Part shown: positions 51,857-60,625 of the stretch, in pieces
Position numbering within the stretch: the first letter of the stretch is position 1
How the letters are laid out: each line of letters begins with the position of its first letter
Assembly: GCA_000333855.2 (NCBI GenBank)
Contig: CM007349.1
Span: 46,384-110,383 of the forward strand
Source: Endotrypanum monterogeii
Taxonomy: Eukaryota > Euglenozoa > Kinetoplastea > Trypanosomatida > Trypanosomatidae
Length of the DNA: 64,000 nucleotides
Direction of reading: 5' to 3'
The notes under the pieces: generated by a model
What the model was told of the DNA's origin: nothing
What the model saw: the letters and a program-made list of their open reading frames with translations, nothing else
The model's database searches: none
Translations under genes and position numbers: made by a program

Positions 51857-53085
51857 GCACTGATCAGTACTACTTTAGCTTCTGTCTTTCGCTGTTCCCA
51901 TTCATTGGTTGCTTGTGTTGTAGTGCACTTGCTCCTACGCGTAACACACGTGTCCTAGGAGGCAGCATTGCAGTTTGGTTAACATTGGCCCTGATTTGCA
52001 TAGGTGTGTTCTCTCCAGATAGTTTTCTTACCCCCTTAATCGTAAGTGTGCGCTGCAGTGTGTCTGTGCGGTTATTCATGTACGCGATGCTCTGGCGGGG
52101 CGGCATGCCTGTCTTGTGGTCTATTCGCTTTCTCTGCCTTTATATGTTTAGTAGTCTTCCTCCTTGTACTTTTTCATGCTGCAATGGGGAGGGGGGGGGT
52201 CACGACAGGTGTTTAAGGCTGAGCTCTGCCCCATGCGTCTGTATTAACTCATATTCGCGCATGTATACTTCTCTCCCTTTTCCATCTGCCCGTAACACCA
52301 CCACCACCCTTGTGCTCTTTTTTTTTTTTTGCGGTGCCGGGGGAGGGGGGGGGACGCCGAAATCGGGATGGAAGCATTCGCATACTACACTCACTGTTGC
52401 ACAGATTTGAGTAGAGGATCAAAAAAAAATGGAGAAACTACGAGAGGAAGCGATAATGTGTTTCGCTTTCGTGCCACACTGAGGTGTCTCGAGTGGCGGT
52501 CATCAAACCACTCTCTTAGGGAGGAGTGTCTGCGTTCCTTTGCCTTCGAGGGCCGTCTCGCTATCCCTCACGTGATTTGTCTCCGACGTCTTGTTCTACA
52601 TTACCATTTTATACGAGTAGTGCAAAAAGAGTTGCGTGAAGTTCGTGGCGCTTGTCAAAATCATTTGCTTTGCTGCTTCCAAAAAAAAAAAAGATGACCC
52701 ACAGTCACCCTCCTCTCTGTCCCCCCGCAATCATCATTTTTTTTTTTTGATATTGTCAGTCCCTGCATTTCTCATTTAGATGGCTCATACCGTGATTGGC
52801 AAACCCCATCACTTCTGTGAGCTGTGCAGTTTATCTATCAGGGACGCATCCGTGCAAGGAGCGAAACGCTCTCTTGCAGAGTCAGGGCTAGGGGACGGTC
52901 AAGTGCAAGTGATATACATTCCAACTGAATACTTGGCAGAACCTACCTTCCCAGCCTCTCGGCATTCTCACGCCTACCCTCCCTCGACTCTCCGCGGTAT
53001 CTCAGGTTTATCCCTGCACTACGTTGTCACACCGAAACAGGAATAGTTACTGGGAATCCAGTCCCATTGCTCCGCTTCTACGTCA
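51857..53085. other. Intergenic spacer
   Basis: 1.2 kb with T-run 52319-52331, G-runs near 52190 and 52346, A-runs and T-run 52738-52749. A small open frame at 52780-53046 (88 codons) is probably upstream sequence of the actin-like gene. Confidence 0.65.
53004..53005 (+). promoter_or_regulatory. Candidate spliced-leader acceptor for the actin-like gene
   Basis: TATCTCAG after the tract about 52965-52995 (CTACCCTCCCTCGACTCTCC). ATG 53086 follows after about 80 bases. Confidence 0.5.
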
Positions 53086-54057
53086 ATGGAGGCGACCTAC
53101 ATTCTGGATTGTGGGCATCACACCCTCAAATACGCCGGCGTCTCGAAGCGGAGCCGGAAGACCTCAGATGTGCAGATCAAGGAGCGCCACAGTGAATGCA
53201 ATGCGTACGTGGCAGACGACGAGCGGTTTCGAGTGTGTGTGCCTCAGCTGCTTTCAGAGGTGCTCTTCGCCGACGAAGACCTCACTCTGATGCTGTTGCT
53301 CGACACATTCCACTCACAGAAATCAAAGGCAATGCTTCTATATTCGTGTTTCGAGCAATTCGGGTGCAAAAGAGTTTGTTTTCACTACACCGCTTGCACA
53401 GGACTCTACGCAACGGGGGAAACTTCTGGCGTCGTAGTCGACATCGGCTACGCTGGGGTTCAGTGTACTTCGGTACACAAAGGCGCTGTGCAAACATCCT
53501 TGTCTGCACGACTCTCTTCTGTTGGTACTCGAAACCTCGATAGCGAGTTGCATCGGCTTCTGCGTGGAGACATAACAGACGAGACACTGGACCTTGTCAA
53601 GGCGCACTGCTGCTCTCTGACGGCGCGGGACGAGCTGGTGCCTGAGCTGACACTGCCAGATGGAACTATAATTCCCAATGACGATCTGAGGATGAGTGAA
53701 CTTCATAGAGCTACCCGTGCACTTCTCTTCTCCACTTCGTCCTCAGTCCCAGACACCTTTCGAGCTGTTTACCAGAAACACAACATCGTTTTCCCCGACT
53801 CCACTTCGTGGCTCCAGCTGGGGGGCGGTTCACAGATCGGTGGGGTGAGCGAGGTGCTCACAAGGGCTCTATCGCATCCTCTTCGTCGCCACTCACCCAA
53901 GCAGCTACACCTAAAAGACGTCACACACGCCCCAGTCAGTGGTGGAGTTATCCTTTCACAGCTCAACGTCTTCAAGAGTATGTGCGTTGACGTCAGCGAC
54001 TACGAGGAGTACGGCCCAGAGGGCTGCGTGCGCATGCAAGTCGTGGACACCAGATGA
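53086..54057 (+). CDS. Divergent actin-like (actin-related) protein
   Basis: 323 residues from ATG 53086, against about 375 for actin. Seen: actin phosphate-1 strand YILDCGHHTLKYAG, phosphate-2 region GVVVDIGYAGVQCTSVHKGA, LPDGTIIPNDD, adenosine motif LQLGGGSQIGGVSEVL, and the C-terminal actin signature GGVILSQLNVFKSMCV...DYEEYGPEG. The fold is clear, but the two nucleotide-binding loops deviate (DCGHH for DNGSG, DIGYA for DSGDG). ATP hydrolysis and polymerisation are therefore doubtful. It is also about 50 residues short, mostly in subdomain 2 and 4 regions. May be a kinetoplastid ARP in dynactin, chromatin or flagellar complexes; the class is not assigned. Confidence 0.85.
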   Translation: MEATYILDCGHHTLKYAGVSKRSRKTSDVQIKERHSECNAYVADDERFRVCVPQLLSEVLFADEDLTLMLLLDTFHSQKSKAMLLYSCFEQFGCKRVCFHYTACTGLYATGETSGVVVDIGYAGVQCTSVHKGAVQTSLSARLSSVGTRNLDSELHRLLRGDITDETLDLVKAHCCSLTARDELVPELTLPDGTIIPNDDLRMSELHRATRALLFSTSSSVPDTFRAVYQKHNIVFPDSTSWLQLGGGSQIGGVSEVLTRALSHPLRRHSPKQLHLKDVTHAPVSGGVILSQLNVFKSMCVDVSDYEEYGPEGCVRMQVVDTR

Positions 54058-54833
54058 CGCCGGGATGAGGAGGGCGCGACGCTCAACGCATAGGAGTTTT
54101 TTGTTGTTGTTGGGGTGATATATATATATATATATATATATTCCCATTCTGAAAACAAAAAAAAACCAAGAGATTCAGATTCCTTTTCCTGCGCGCGTCC
54201 GTATTCGAACAGAGTCGGTGCTGCTGCTGCTGTTGACCTAGCATGACCACAAGTTAGTCTGTTCCTCTGCTTATCGATGCTGACTTGATCAGTGGTGTTG
54301 TCAAGGCTGCAATCATTTTTCTCGGTCACGCACACATGCCACTTCCCACCCCTGTGTGGCACTAATTTCTCTGTTAGTGCTGTTGGTACTTAACCGTTAC
54401 ATCAGATACACCCAAGAGGCCGAAGAAAGAATTGCGAGCGTATTCATGGCATCGCGACTCATAACTTAGGAGTGGGGAGGGATTTGAGGACAACCGAGCG
54501 ACGCAAAAGATGGGATCGTATTCTCTTACCACCAGTGATGACCCCGTTCATAACCACATGGTTCCTATTATCATTTTCTCTGGAGGCGAATGGCTGCCAG
54601 AGGCGACTGGCAGTTCTTGGTCATGCGGCATCGTGCTCCCCTCTTGTCTTTTTTTTTTTCACTGCTTCCCTCTTTATTGCCTCTTTTCCAATTCTCAGAC
54701 TTCGCCGTATTCGCCTTTATTTTCCTAGCGTGAATGTCGTCGCGTTGGCGCGTGCATGAGTTTAAATTCGTTAGCGTTTATTGAGGGTTTCTGTAACACC
54801 AGGAGCCCGCTTGGCGAGTGACGCTTGGTGATC
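54058..54833. other. Intergenic spacer
   Basis: Contains (TA)n 54118-54141 and T-run 54649-54659, followed by a TTTATTGCCTCTTTTCCAATT tract with AG at about 54699, a possible acceptor for the small gene at 54834. A 16-codon upstream frame starts at 54733. Confidence 0.6.
54118..54141. repeat. (TA)n microsatellite
   Basis: About 12 TA units, 60 bases after the actin-like stop codon. Confidence 0.95.
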
Positions 54834-55052
54834 ATGAAAATACTCAAAGTGCTGAAGCATCGCACGAGAGCCCGCTTCGAGCTCGCTCGTGCTCGAATGC
54901 AGCTGCGAAATGTGCGTGACCATGAAGTCATTGGACGCTACTGCGGATTACTGCTTTTCCCGTTTGTCATTTATTTCTGCGTCGGGCAAATGCAAGGCTA
55001 CAGTGAGAGTCAAATTCGTGACCGCCTCGCGAGCCGGAGAAACGTATCCTGA
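54834..55052 (+). CDS. Small basic membrane protein (72 aa), possibly mitochondrial
   Basis: ATG 54834 (the in-frame 54825 codon is GTG). Seen: highly basic N-terminal helix (KVLKHRTRARFELARARMQL), one hydrophobic segment at about residues 38-52 (CGLLLFPFVIYFCVG), then an amphipathic tail (GYSESQIRDRLASRR). This layout is common among accessory subunits of mitochondrial inner-membrane complexes, so that location is inferred. A plausible acceptor lies upstream. Short, so chance cannot be excluded; cross-species conservation would settle it. Confidence 0.5.
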   Translation: MKILKVLKHRTRARFELARARMQLRNVRDHEVIGRYCGLLLFPFVIYFCVGQMQGYSESQIRDRLASRRNVS

Positions 55053-55831
55053 CTCGTATCCCTGAACACGCGCTGCGGTTTTGGTGTTCTCACATCATCC
55101 CCTCATTGCTCACAACTGAAATTGGGTTTTATTTACGATTCGGCGGTGTCTGCATAGCCGCAGGGAGGCTGGGTCGCTGAGGGTTTATCTTCCCCTCTCT
55201 CTCTTCGTTTTTTCTCAGCGTCGGGAAGTGGAGGTATTCTGTTTCATTGCATTCAGGCGTCCTCCTTCCCCTAGAACGGTGCACCATCACTGCAAGAGGT
55301 TTGTGTGCGCCGTTTTTTTTTCCCCCTACATTAAATCTCTGTGGGTATATACAGATTTCTTCCAACAACTAAAATGGGAGCATGCGCTGATTTTCGTTGC
55401 CACAGGACTCTCCACGCTAGCCCTGTTCGCATAACGGGAAACAAAGCGTAGTCATGGTGTGCAGGTCTTTACACCACAGGGTGTCTTTTCATTTTCTCTA
55501 ACGCTCCACTTGCTCACTTCATCATGACACCGAGTACATATATTTATATTTTTCTCAGTGCCTCAAAGTATTCTTCGGCTGTTATCTTTATTTATTCATC
55601 CCTGCAGCGGGTCTGAGGCAGTCCATCTGCAACTATATACACATCCTCACGCTTTAACCGGAGTGCAGGAAAAAGAAAAAAAAGGCCCCATTGTGCTGCT
55701 TTATAACCGACTACAAACAAAAGGACATAGTATTTTTTTTTCTCTCACGCCACTACGGCTATTATCGACGATATACATCGAGTAGGGAAAACGATCCTCG
55801 CATCAGAGTGTAGACCAGTAGGAAAAGCCCG
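55053..55831. other. Intergenic spacer
   Basis: 0.8 kb, T-rich (55311-55325, 55730-55742) with AG acceptors close to the next ATG. A 68-codon frame ending at 55434 lacks any ATG. Confidence 0.65.
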
Positions 55832-57538
55832 ATGATTACTTCAAGTGGCCGCGTTGTGCGCAAGGGAAGTAGCACGACAAGTGGTCGTAAGGCGCCACCG
55901 CCCAAACAAACACCACGAGAACAAATCGAGGATGCACTTCAGGCGCGCGACTTCTCAAAAGCGACTACTATCTTAGAATTTTACAAAACAAGTGGACAGA
56001 GCCTCGGCGATCTCTCAATAAACGAATGGCTCGCCTACAGCGCCTTCCATGCGAACGACATGGACAAAGCCATCGAAGTTTACAAGGACATTCTCGCCTT
56101 GGAGAACTCGTCATCGATCAACCATACCTACCTCGGCTGTTGCTACTACATGAATGGCTCATTTCAGGAGGCGGAGGAATGCGCCTTACGCGGCCCTGAG
56201 TGCCCCCTTCAGACACGCCTGATGCTGCACATTGCTCAAAAGACGCACAACGAAGAGAAGCTCATGAAGTATCATGGGAAGCTGCAGGACACGATTGAAG
56301 ATCAGCTTTCGCTGGCTGCTGCACAGTACATTCGTAATCACTACACAGAGGCTATAGAGGTCTATAAGCCTATTCTTGCCCAGACCAGGGAGTACAAGGC
56401 ACTGAACGTTTACGTGGCGATGTGCTACTTCAAGCTGGACTACTACGAGGTGAGCGTCAGTGTATTGAACGTGTATTTACAGACATACACCAGCAGCGCT
56501 GTGGCCATCAATCTAAAGGCTGCGAACCACTATCGGCTGTTCAACAACAGGGCGGCAAAGACAGAGCTCAAGTTATTGATTGACCTTCAGCGCACCACCT
56601 ACTACGTCGAAACAGATATTGTCAAACATAACTTGGTGGTCTTCAACAACGGCGAGGGCGCCTTGCAGGTGTTGCCGTCCATTCTTGACGTAGGCATACC
56701 AGAAGCACGGCTAAACCTGGTCATCTATCATTTGCGGCATGAGTGCATCGATGACGCCTACGAGCTGATGGCCGATGTGGAGCCACTCACCACACAGGAG
56801 TATATCTTGAAGGCTATTGTCAACGCGTACGTAGGTCAGAATACAGATTCAGAGGACCACATCAAGGTATGCAAGGAAATCTTCAACTATGTGGGCTCCT
56901 CAGCGAGTGACCGTGACACAATCCCAGGTCGGCAATGCATGGCTTCGTACTTTTTTCTGATGCGCGACTTTCCCAACGTGCTCATCTACTTGCGTTCGAT
57001 TAAGCCATACTTCAGCAAGGATGACACCTTTCTGTACCTCTACGGTATTGCGTGTGCCGGGACTGGCGAGTACGCGGAGGCCGAGCAGAGCTTGCTGGCA
57101 ATCAGCTCGGAAAAGATCAAATCAGAGTTTAGCTACACAAGTTGGCTGGTACGGACGCACATAATGAACAAGCACCCGAAGATGGCGTGGGATATATATC
57201 TCAAGAAAGAGATGGGTGAATCCATCGGTATCCTGCGGCTCCTCGCGAATGATTGTTATCGCACTAGCGCCTTTTATTACGCGGCGAAGGCGTTTGACGT
57301 GTTGGAGCGACTTGACGGAGATCCCGAGTATGTGGAGGGTAAGAGGGGGTCGTGCATCGGCGTATTTCAGCAGGTCTTCGCAAATGAAGAGCCGGCCGAT
57401 TCCCTTTTTGATGTTATGAAGCTGATCGAGGCAAGCTTGCAGCGTCACGCTGATGACCCCTCAGTCGCGCAGCCGTTTTCGAGCATGTTGACATTGATGA
57501 AGGACTGGGCAAAGGATGCAAAGCTCAAGCGACGGTGA
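55832..57538 (+). CDS. IFT56: Intraflagellar transport protein IFT56 (TTC26/DYF-13)
   Basis: 568 residues from ATG 55832. TPR repeats run the full length: [101 protein letters not shown], and the TTC26-type C-terminal half ([22 protein letters not shown] block near 480). Length and order match IFT56/TTC26 (about 550-570 aa), an IFT-B subunit that carries motility-related cargo into the flagellum. Complete, with no frameshift. Confidence 0.93.
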   Translation: MITSSGRVVRKGSSTTSGRKAPPPKQTPREQIEDALQARDFSKATTILEFYKTSGQSLGDLSINEWLAYSAFHANDMDKAIEVYKDILALENSSSINHTYLGCCYYMNGSFQEAEECALRGPECPLQTRLMLHIAQKTHNEEKLMKYHGKLQDTIEDQLSLAAAQYIRNHYTEAIEVYKPILAQTREYKALNVYVAMCYFKLDYYEVSVSVLNVYLQTYTSSAVAINLKAANHYRLFNNRAAKTELKLLIDLQRTTYYVETDIVKHNLVVFNNGEGALQVLPSILDVGIPEARLNLVIYHLRHECIDDAYELMADVEPLTTQEYILKAIVNAYVGQNTDSEDHIKVCKEIFNYVGSSASDRDTIPGRQCMASYFFLMRDFPNVLIYLRSIKPYFSKDDTFLYLYGIACAGTGEYAEAEQSLLAISSEKIKSEFSYTSWLVRTHIMNKHPKMAWDIYLKKEMGESIGILRLLANDCYRTSAFYYAAKAFDVLERLDGDPEYVEGKRGSCIGVFQQVFANEEPADSLFDVMKLIEASLQRHADDPSVAQPFSSMLTLMKDWAKDAKLKRR

Positions 57539-57826
57539 TGTGAAGCTATTTGGCCTACCCGTTTTCAAAAAAAATATAAATATATATTTTAATGAAAGCC
57601 TCCGACAAGGGGGTCGCATGTACAGTGGACATATTTTGTTATTTCCTCGAGCTTCATCTTGTATTACTTTTTCTTTTGTTGACGGAACTGTTTTGTTCTT
57701 GACTTGAGGAATGTTGTGAGTGAATTGTTGCAGTGCTATCATGTCGTTCTCTCTGCACTCTTCATTTCCAGCCCCCTCTTTTTTTTTTTTTAGCCTGAAG
57801 GGAGATACATTTAGGCGTAGGCAGAT

Positions 57827-57864
<38 letters not shown>

Positions 57865-58489
57865 AAAGTGGCACCTTTGCTGTTGTGTGCTTTTGCCTTT
57901 TGGGTACGTCAGCTGCTGCCAGGGAGGTGGGTCGACTCTGCTGCCAGCTATTTGCTTCCATCCTCAAGCCCTATGGGACTTACTTTTTCAAAGGTGTTGT
58001 CGAGGAGGATGCTCACCAGTTCTTTTCCCGAGCCTATGCTGAGCACAGTCTTGCGCTTCTCCGTGGTTGAACTCCCTCATCTTGAGGGGGTGGGGTGGGG
58101 GATGCGGCACGCCAACGTACATGCAGCAAACTTCTTCACCCCCCCCTCAAAAAAAAACAAACTTTTGCCCTCTCCTCGTTCCTCAAATACGGTTTGCGCT
58201 TTTACCTTGCTCATCTTTTATCCAGGAAAAGACGCGCGCAAACAGTTCCCTTGCCCCTGTAAACTATCCCAAGCGTCAAACATGGCAACAACACCGTCAA
58301 CTTCACCCCTCCTCTTTCAGCCACTGTATCATTTTCGCGGAGACCCGTGCTTTCAGTTACCGGTTCGCCTCCGACAGAAACTGTCACTGCTGTCACTATT
58401 CACTAACACACACACACACGCCAACAAAGTACACGATCATCTAGCACTCCCAGAGTGAGGTGTATGTAATAAGGAGGGAGGTTGGGGCA
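57539..58489. other. Intergenic spacer
   Basis: 0.95 kb with T-run 57779-57791, (CA)n 57828-57861 and T/C-rich sequence 58290-58400 leading to the peptidase gene. No gene supported. Confidence 0.7.
57828..57861. repeat. (AC)n microsatellite
   Basis: About 17 AC units. Confidence 0.97.
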
Positions 58490-59104
58490 ATGAAACCACA
58501 CGGGCTCTCTGCTGTGCCGTCGGTTGCACAGCCTTCACCGCTTCTCACGCGATCTATCTGCGCTCTTTACTGGAAAGACTCATTTCTCGGCAGCTGCGTC
58601 GCGATTGCCCCGTCGATTGTCATGACGGCAGGGCATCACTACAATGCTGTCCGCGATGATGTTGGGGACTTTAGCGTGCTGACCAGGCCTGGTCACTGGG
58701 CTGCAGTTGAATACGCAGCAAAGGATAGCGCGTATGACGTTGCCGTGTTTTGGCTCTGCGAGGAAGTAACCACACACACCACCCTCAGGGGGTATTTGCC
58801 CGCGGTGGGAGCGCCCGTCACGACTGTATGGTTATCCCCGAAGCCACCACACGATGCCATAGTGTCGCCAGGCGTGGTGGTGGAGAGCGAAGAGGAGAAT
58901 TGTGTAGCACGCGGCACGGTGAGCACCACTGGATCGAGCGGTGCGCCTGTCGTAGACGTCTTTGGTGACCATATTGTCGGTCTCCATCTTACGTCCAACA
59001 CACGCGGGGGTTCGCGTGTGTCAGGCTTCATACCGTCACGCAAGCTTGTTTCCCTTCTCACGGATATGTGGGTCGAACATGGTCGTGTGTCTTCCTCGGC
59101 ATAG
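58490..59104 (+). CDS. Trypsin-like (chymotrypsin-fold) serine peptidase domain protein
   Basis: 204 residues from ATG 58490; the in-frame 58460 codon is GTG. Seen: strand and His motif GSCVAIAPSIVMTAGHHY (TAGH for the usual TAAH), Asp motif SAYDVAVFWL, and Ser motif TTGSSGAPVVD followed by IVGLHLTS, the order and spacing of the His-Asp-Ser triad. The domain makes up nearly the whole protein. There is no signal peptide, transmembrane segment or PDZ, which separates it from HtrA. The size is like minimal trypsin-like domains in DUF31-type and viral or bacterial proteases. A cytosolic peptidase or a peptidase-fold protein is inferred. Substrate unknown. Confidence 0.75.
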   Translation: MKPHGLSAVPSVAQPSPLLTRSICALYWKDSFLGSCVAIAPSIVMTAGHHYNAVRDDVGDFSVLTRPGHWAAVEYAAKDSAYDVAVFWLCEEVTTHTTLRGYLPAVGAPVTTVWLSPKPPHDAIVSPGVVVESEEENCVARGTVSTTGSSGAPVVDVFGDHIVGLHLTSNTRGGSRVSGFIPSRKLVSLLTDMWVEHGRVSSSA

Positions 59105-59596
59105 ATCTCGTTAGATCAAACCAGCAGTGATGGGGAATCGTTCACATGCCAGCAGTTTTCACTTCTTACTTGGTTGAAGTGTAGCAAGTATTCGTTTACG
59201 CGTGCGTGCGCGTTTCCAGCTTTCCATTTTCGACCATGCTAGGCGGTCTGTGAAGTCTACAAGGGGCCAGATGGCCAAGGCGCATATATGACCACGTCAT
59301 CTCTCTGTTCTTCACAAATGCGCATTACCTCGAGCTGAGGTTTTATTTTTTTTTAACGGTCGCCATAAGTGAAGGTGGAGAAACGTTGTTGTTTCACTCC
59401 TACTGTTTCATCTTTTTAAAAATATCCCCATACTGTTCTACGCTATTTATTTCTCAACGGTCACTTGTCGATAACATTCATTCAATCAAGGTGGCTGAAC
59501 CGCGCGAGCACCACATGCCTACACGCTCACATACACGTACACACACATATATATATATACACCCCGCACACAAACAGACCCCCCCTTCCCCCCCTC

Positions 59597-59624
<28 letters not shown>
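59597..59624. repeat. (CA)n microsatellite
   Basis: About 13 CA units preceded by C-runs. Confidence 0.95.
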
Positions 59625-59628
<4 letters not shown>

Positions 59629-59727
59629 TACGTATACACTCTGCACCGTACCGCTTCACTCAACGCCCTTCCTAGCGTGTGTGACAGCAGTAGGTCGCTC
59701 GTGTTTTGCTGCTTGTCCTGGTGTGGC

Positions 59728-59729
59728 AG
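59728..59729 (+). promoter_or_regulatory. Candidate spliced-leader acceptor for the carrier gene
   Basis: GTGGCAG at the end of a T/G/C stretch (TTTTGCTGCTTGTCCTGG), 24 bases before ATG 59753. Confidence 0.45.
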
Positions 59730-59752
59730 CGTAGTCGTACGCTTTGAGGTGC

Positions 59753-60625
59753 ATGTCTGACACTACACTTCCCACCACCTCCAAGGTCCAGCATGAGGGG
59801 CTTCAGTTCTCGTTGGAGGAGGTGGCAGCAGGCGGAATCGCTGGCTTCGCGGAGCACTTCGTCATGTTTCCCTGCGATACGATAAAGACGCGCATGCAAG
59901 GCGGGCAGGTACGGAGTATTCGGCACGTTGTGGGACACGTGTGGAAACACGAGCGGCTCACGCACCTCTATCGCGGGTGTGTGCCGGTGCTTGCTTCAGC
60001 CATTCCAGCGCACGGTGCGTACTTCGGTGTGTACGAGGCATTTAAACGTCTCTTCGGGGATGACAGCATTGTCAACATCGTTGCTGCGGCATCGTGCTCA
60101 ACCGTGGCCCACGACACCGTCTCCACACCGTTTGACGTGGTTAAACAGCGCATGCAAATGGATAAAATGCGTCGCTTCACTAACTCGATGGAGTGTGCTA
60201 GGCAAGTCGTCGGGAGCGAGGGGCTCAGGGCCCTCTTTTCTTCCTTGCCAACCACAATTGTTATGAATATTCCTCACTTCTCCGCCTACTGGGTTGCCTA
60301 TGAAGGCTTCCTTGCTTTCCGCGGGCATGGCGGTTCTCGCCATCTAGAGAATGAGATGATGGTAGACTTTATGGCCGCTGGCTTCGTGGCGGGAGCGTGT
60401 GCTGCTGTTGTCTCCTTTCCCTTCGACACAGTCAAGACTCATCTCCAACTCGGCCACGGACTGGGTTTCCGTCACACCTTGACTCAGTTGATCCGTCAGC
60501 AGGGAATTCGCGCATTATTCTCGGGCGTTGTGCCGAGAATCCTCTACACGGCTCCCTCAGGTGCCATCATGATGGTAACCTACGAATCCGTGAAGAGTAT
60601 CTTTACACCCAATAAGATTCTCTAA
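59753..60625 (+). CDS. Mitochondrial carrier, mitoferrin-like (iron transport)
   Basis: 290 residues from ATG 59753; the in-frame 59744 codon is TTG. Three carrier repeats with signatures FPCDTIKTRMQ, TPFDVVKQRMQ and FPFDTVKTHLQ, each followed by a helix pair with G-x-x-x-L-F/Y-x-G-x-x (HLYRGCVP, ALFSSLP, ALFSGVVP). The first even helix HGAYFGVYEAFKR and the repeat-2 entry VAHDTVSTPFDVVKQRMQM resemble MRS3/4-mitoferrin, which brings iron across the inner membrane for Fe-S and haem synthesis. Length and all three signatures are intact. Last gene before inverted-repeat copy 2. Confidence 0.87.
   Translation: MSDTTLPTTSKVQHEGLQFSLEEVAAGGIAGFAEHFVMFPCDTIKTRMQGGQVRSIRHVVGHVWKHERLTHLYRGCVPVLASAIPAHGAYFGVYEAFKRLFGDDSIVNIVAAASCSTVAHDTVSTPFDVVKQRMQMDKMRRFTNSMECARQVVGSEGLRALFSSLPTTIVMNIPHFSAYWVAYEGFLAFRGHGGSRHLENEMMVDFMAAGFVAGACAAVVSFPFDTVKTHLQLGHGLGFRHTLTQLIRQQGIRALFSGVVPRILYTAPSGAIMMVTYESVKSIFTPNKIL

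Larger units (their letters stand above)
59105..59752. other. Intergenic spacer
   Basis: 0.65 kb with T-run 59346-59355, a short TA tract (about 59548-59560) and (CA)n 59597-59624. No gene supported. Confidence 0.7.

Noticed and set aside
51913..52410. 165-codon Cys/Leu-rich frame after the START gene
   Set aside because: Runs through T- and G-homopolymers in spacer sequence. Residue pattern reflects base composition.
52780..53046. 88-codon frame with ATG before the actin-like gene
   Set aside because: It ends 40 bases before the actin-like start and contains the pyrimidine tract and acceptor of that gene. Composition is not persuasive.
55228..55434. 68-codon frame with a hydrophobic end
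   Set aside because: No ATG start in the frame.
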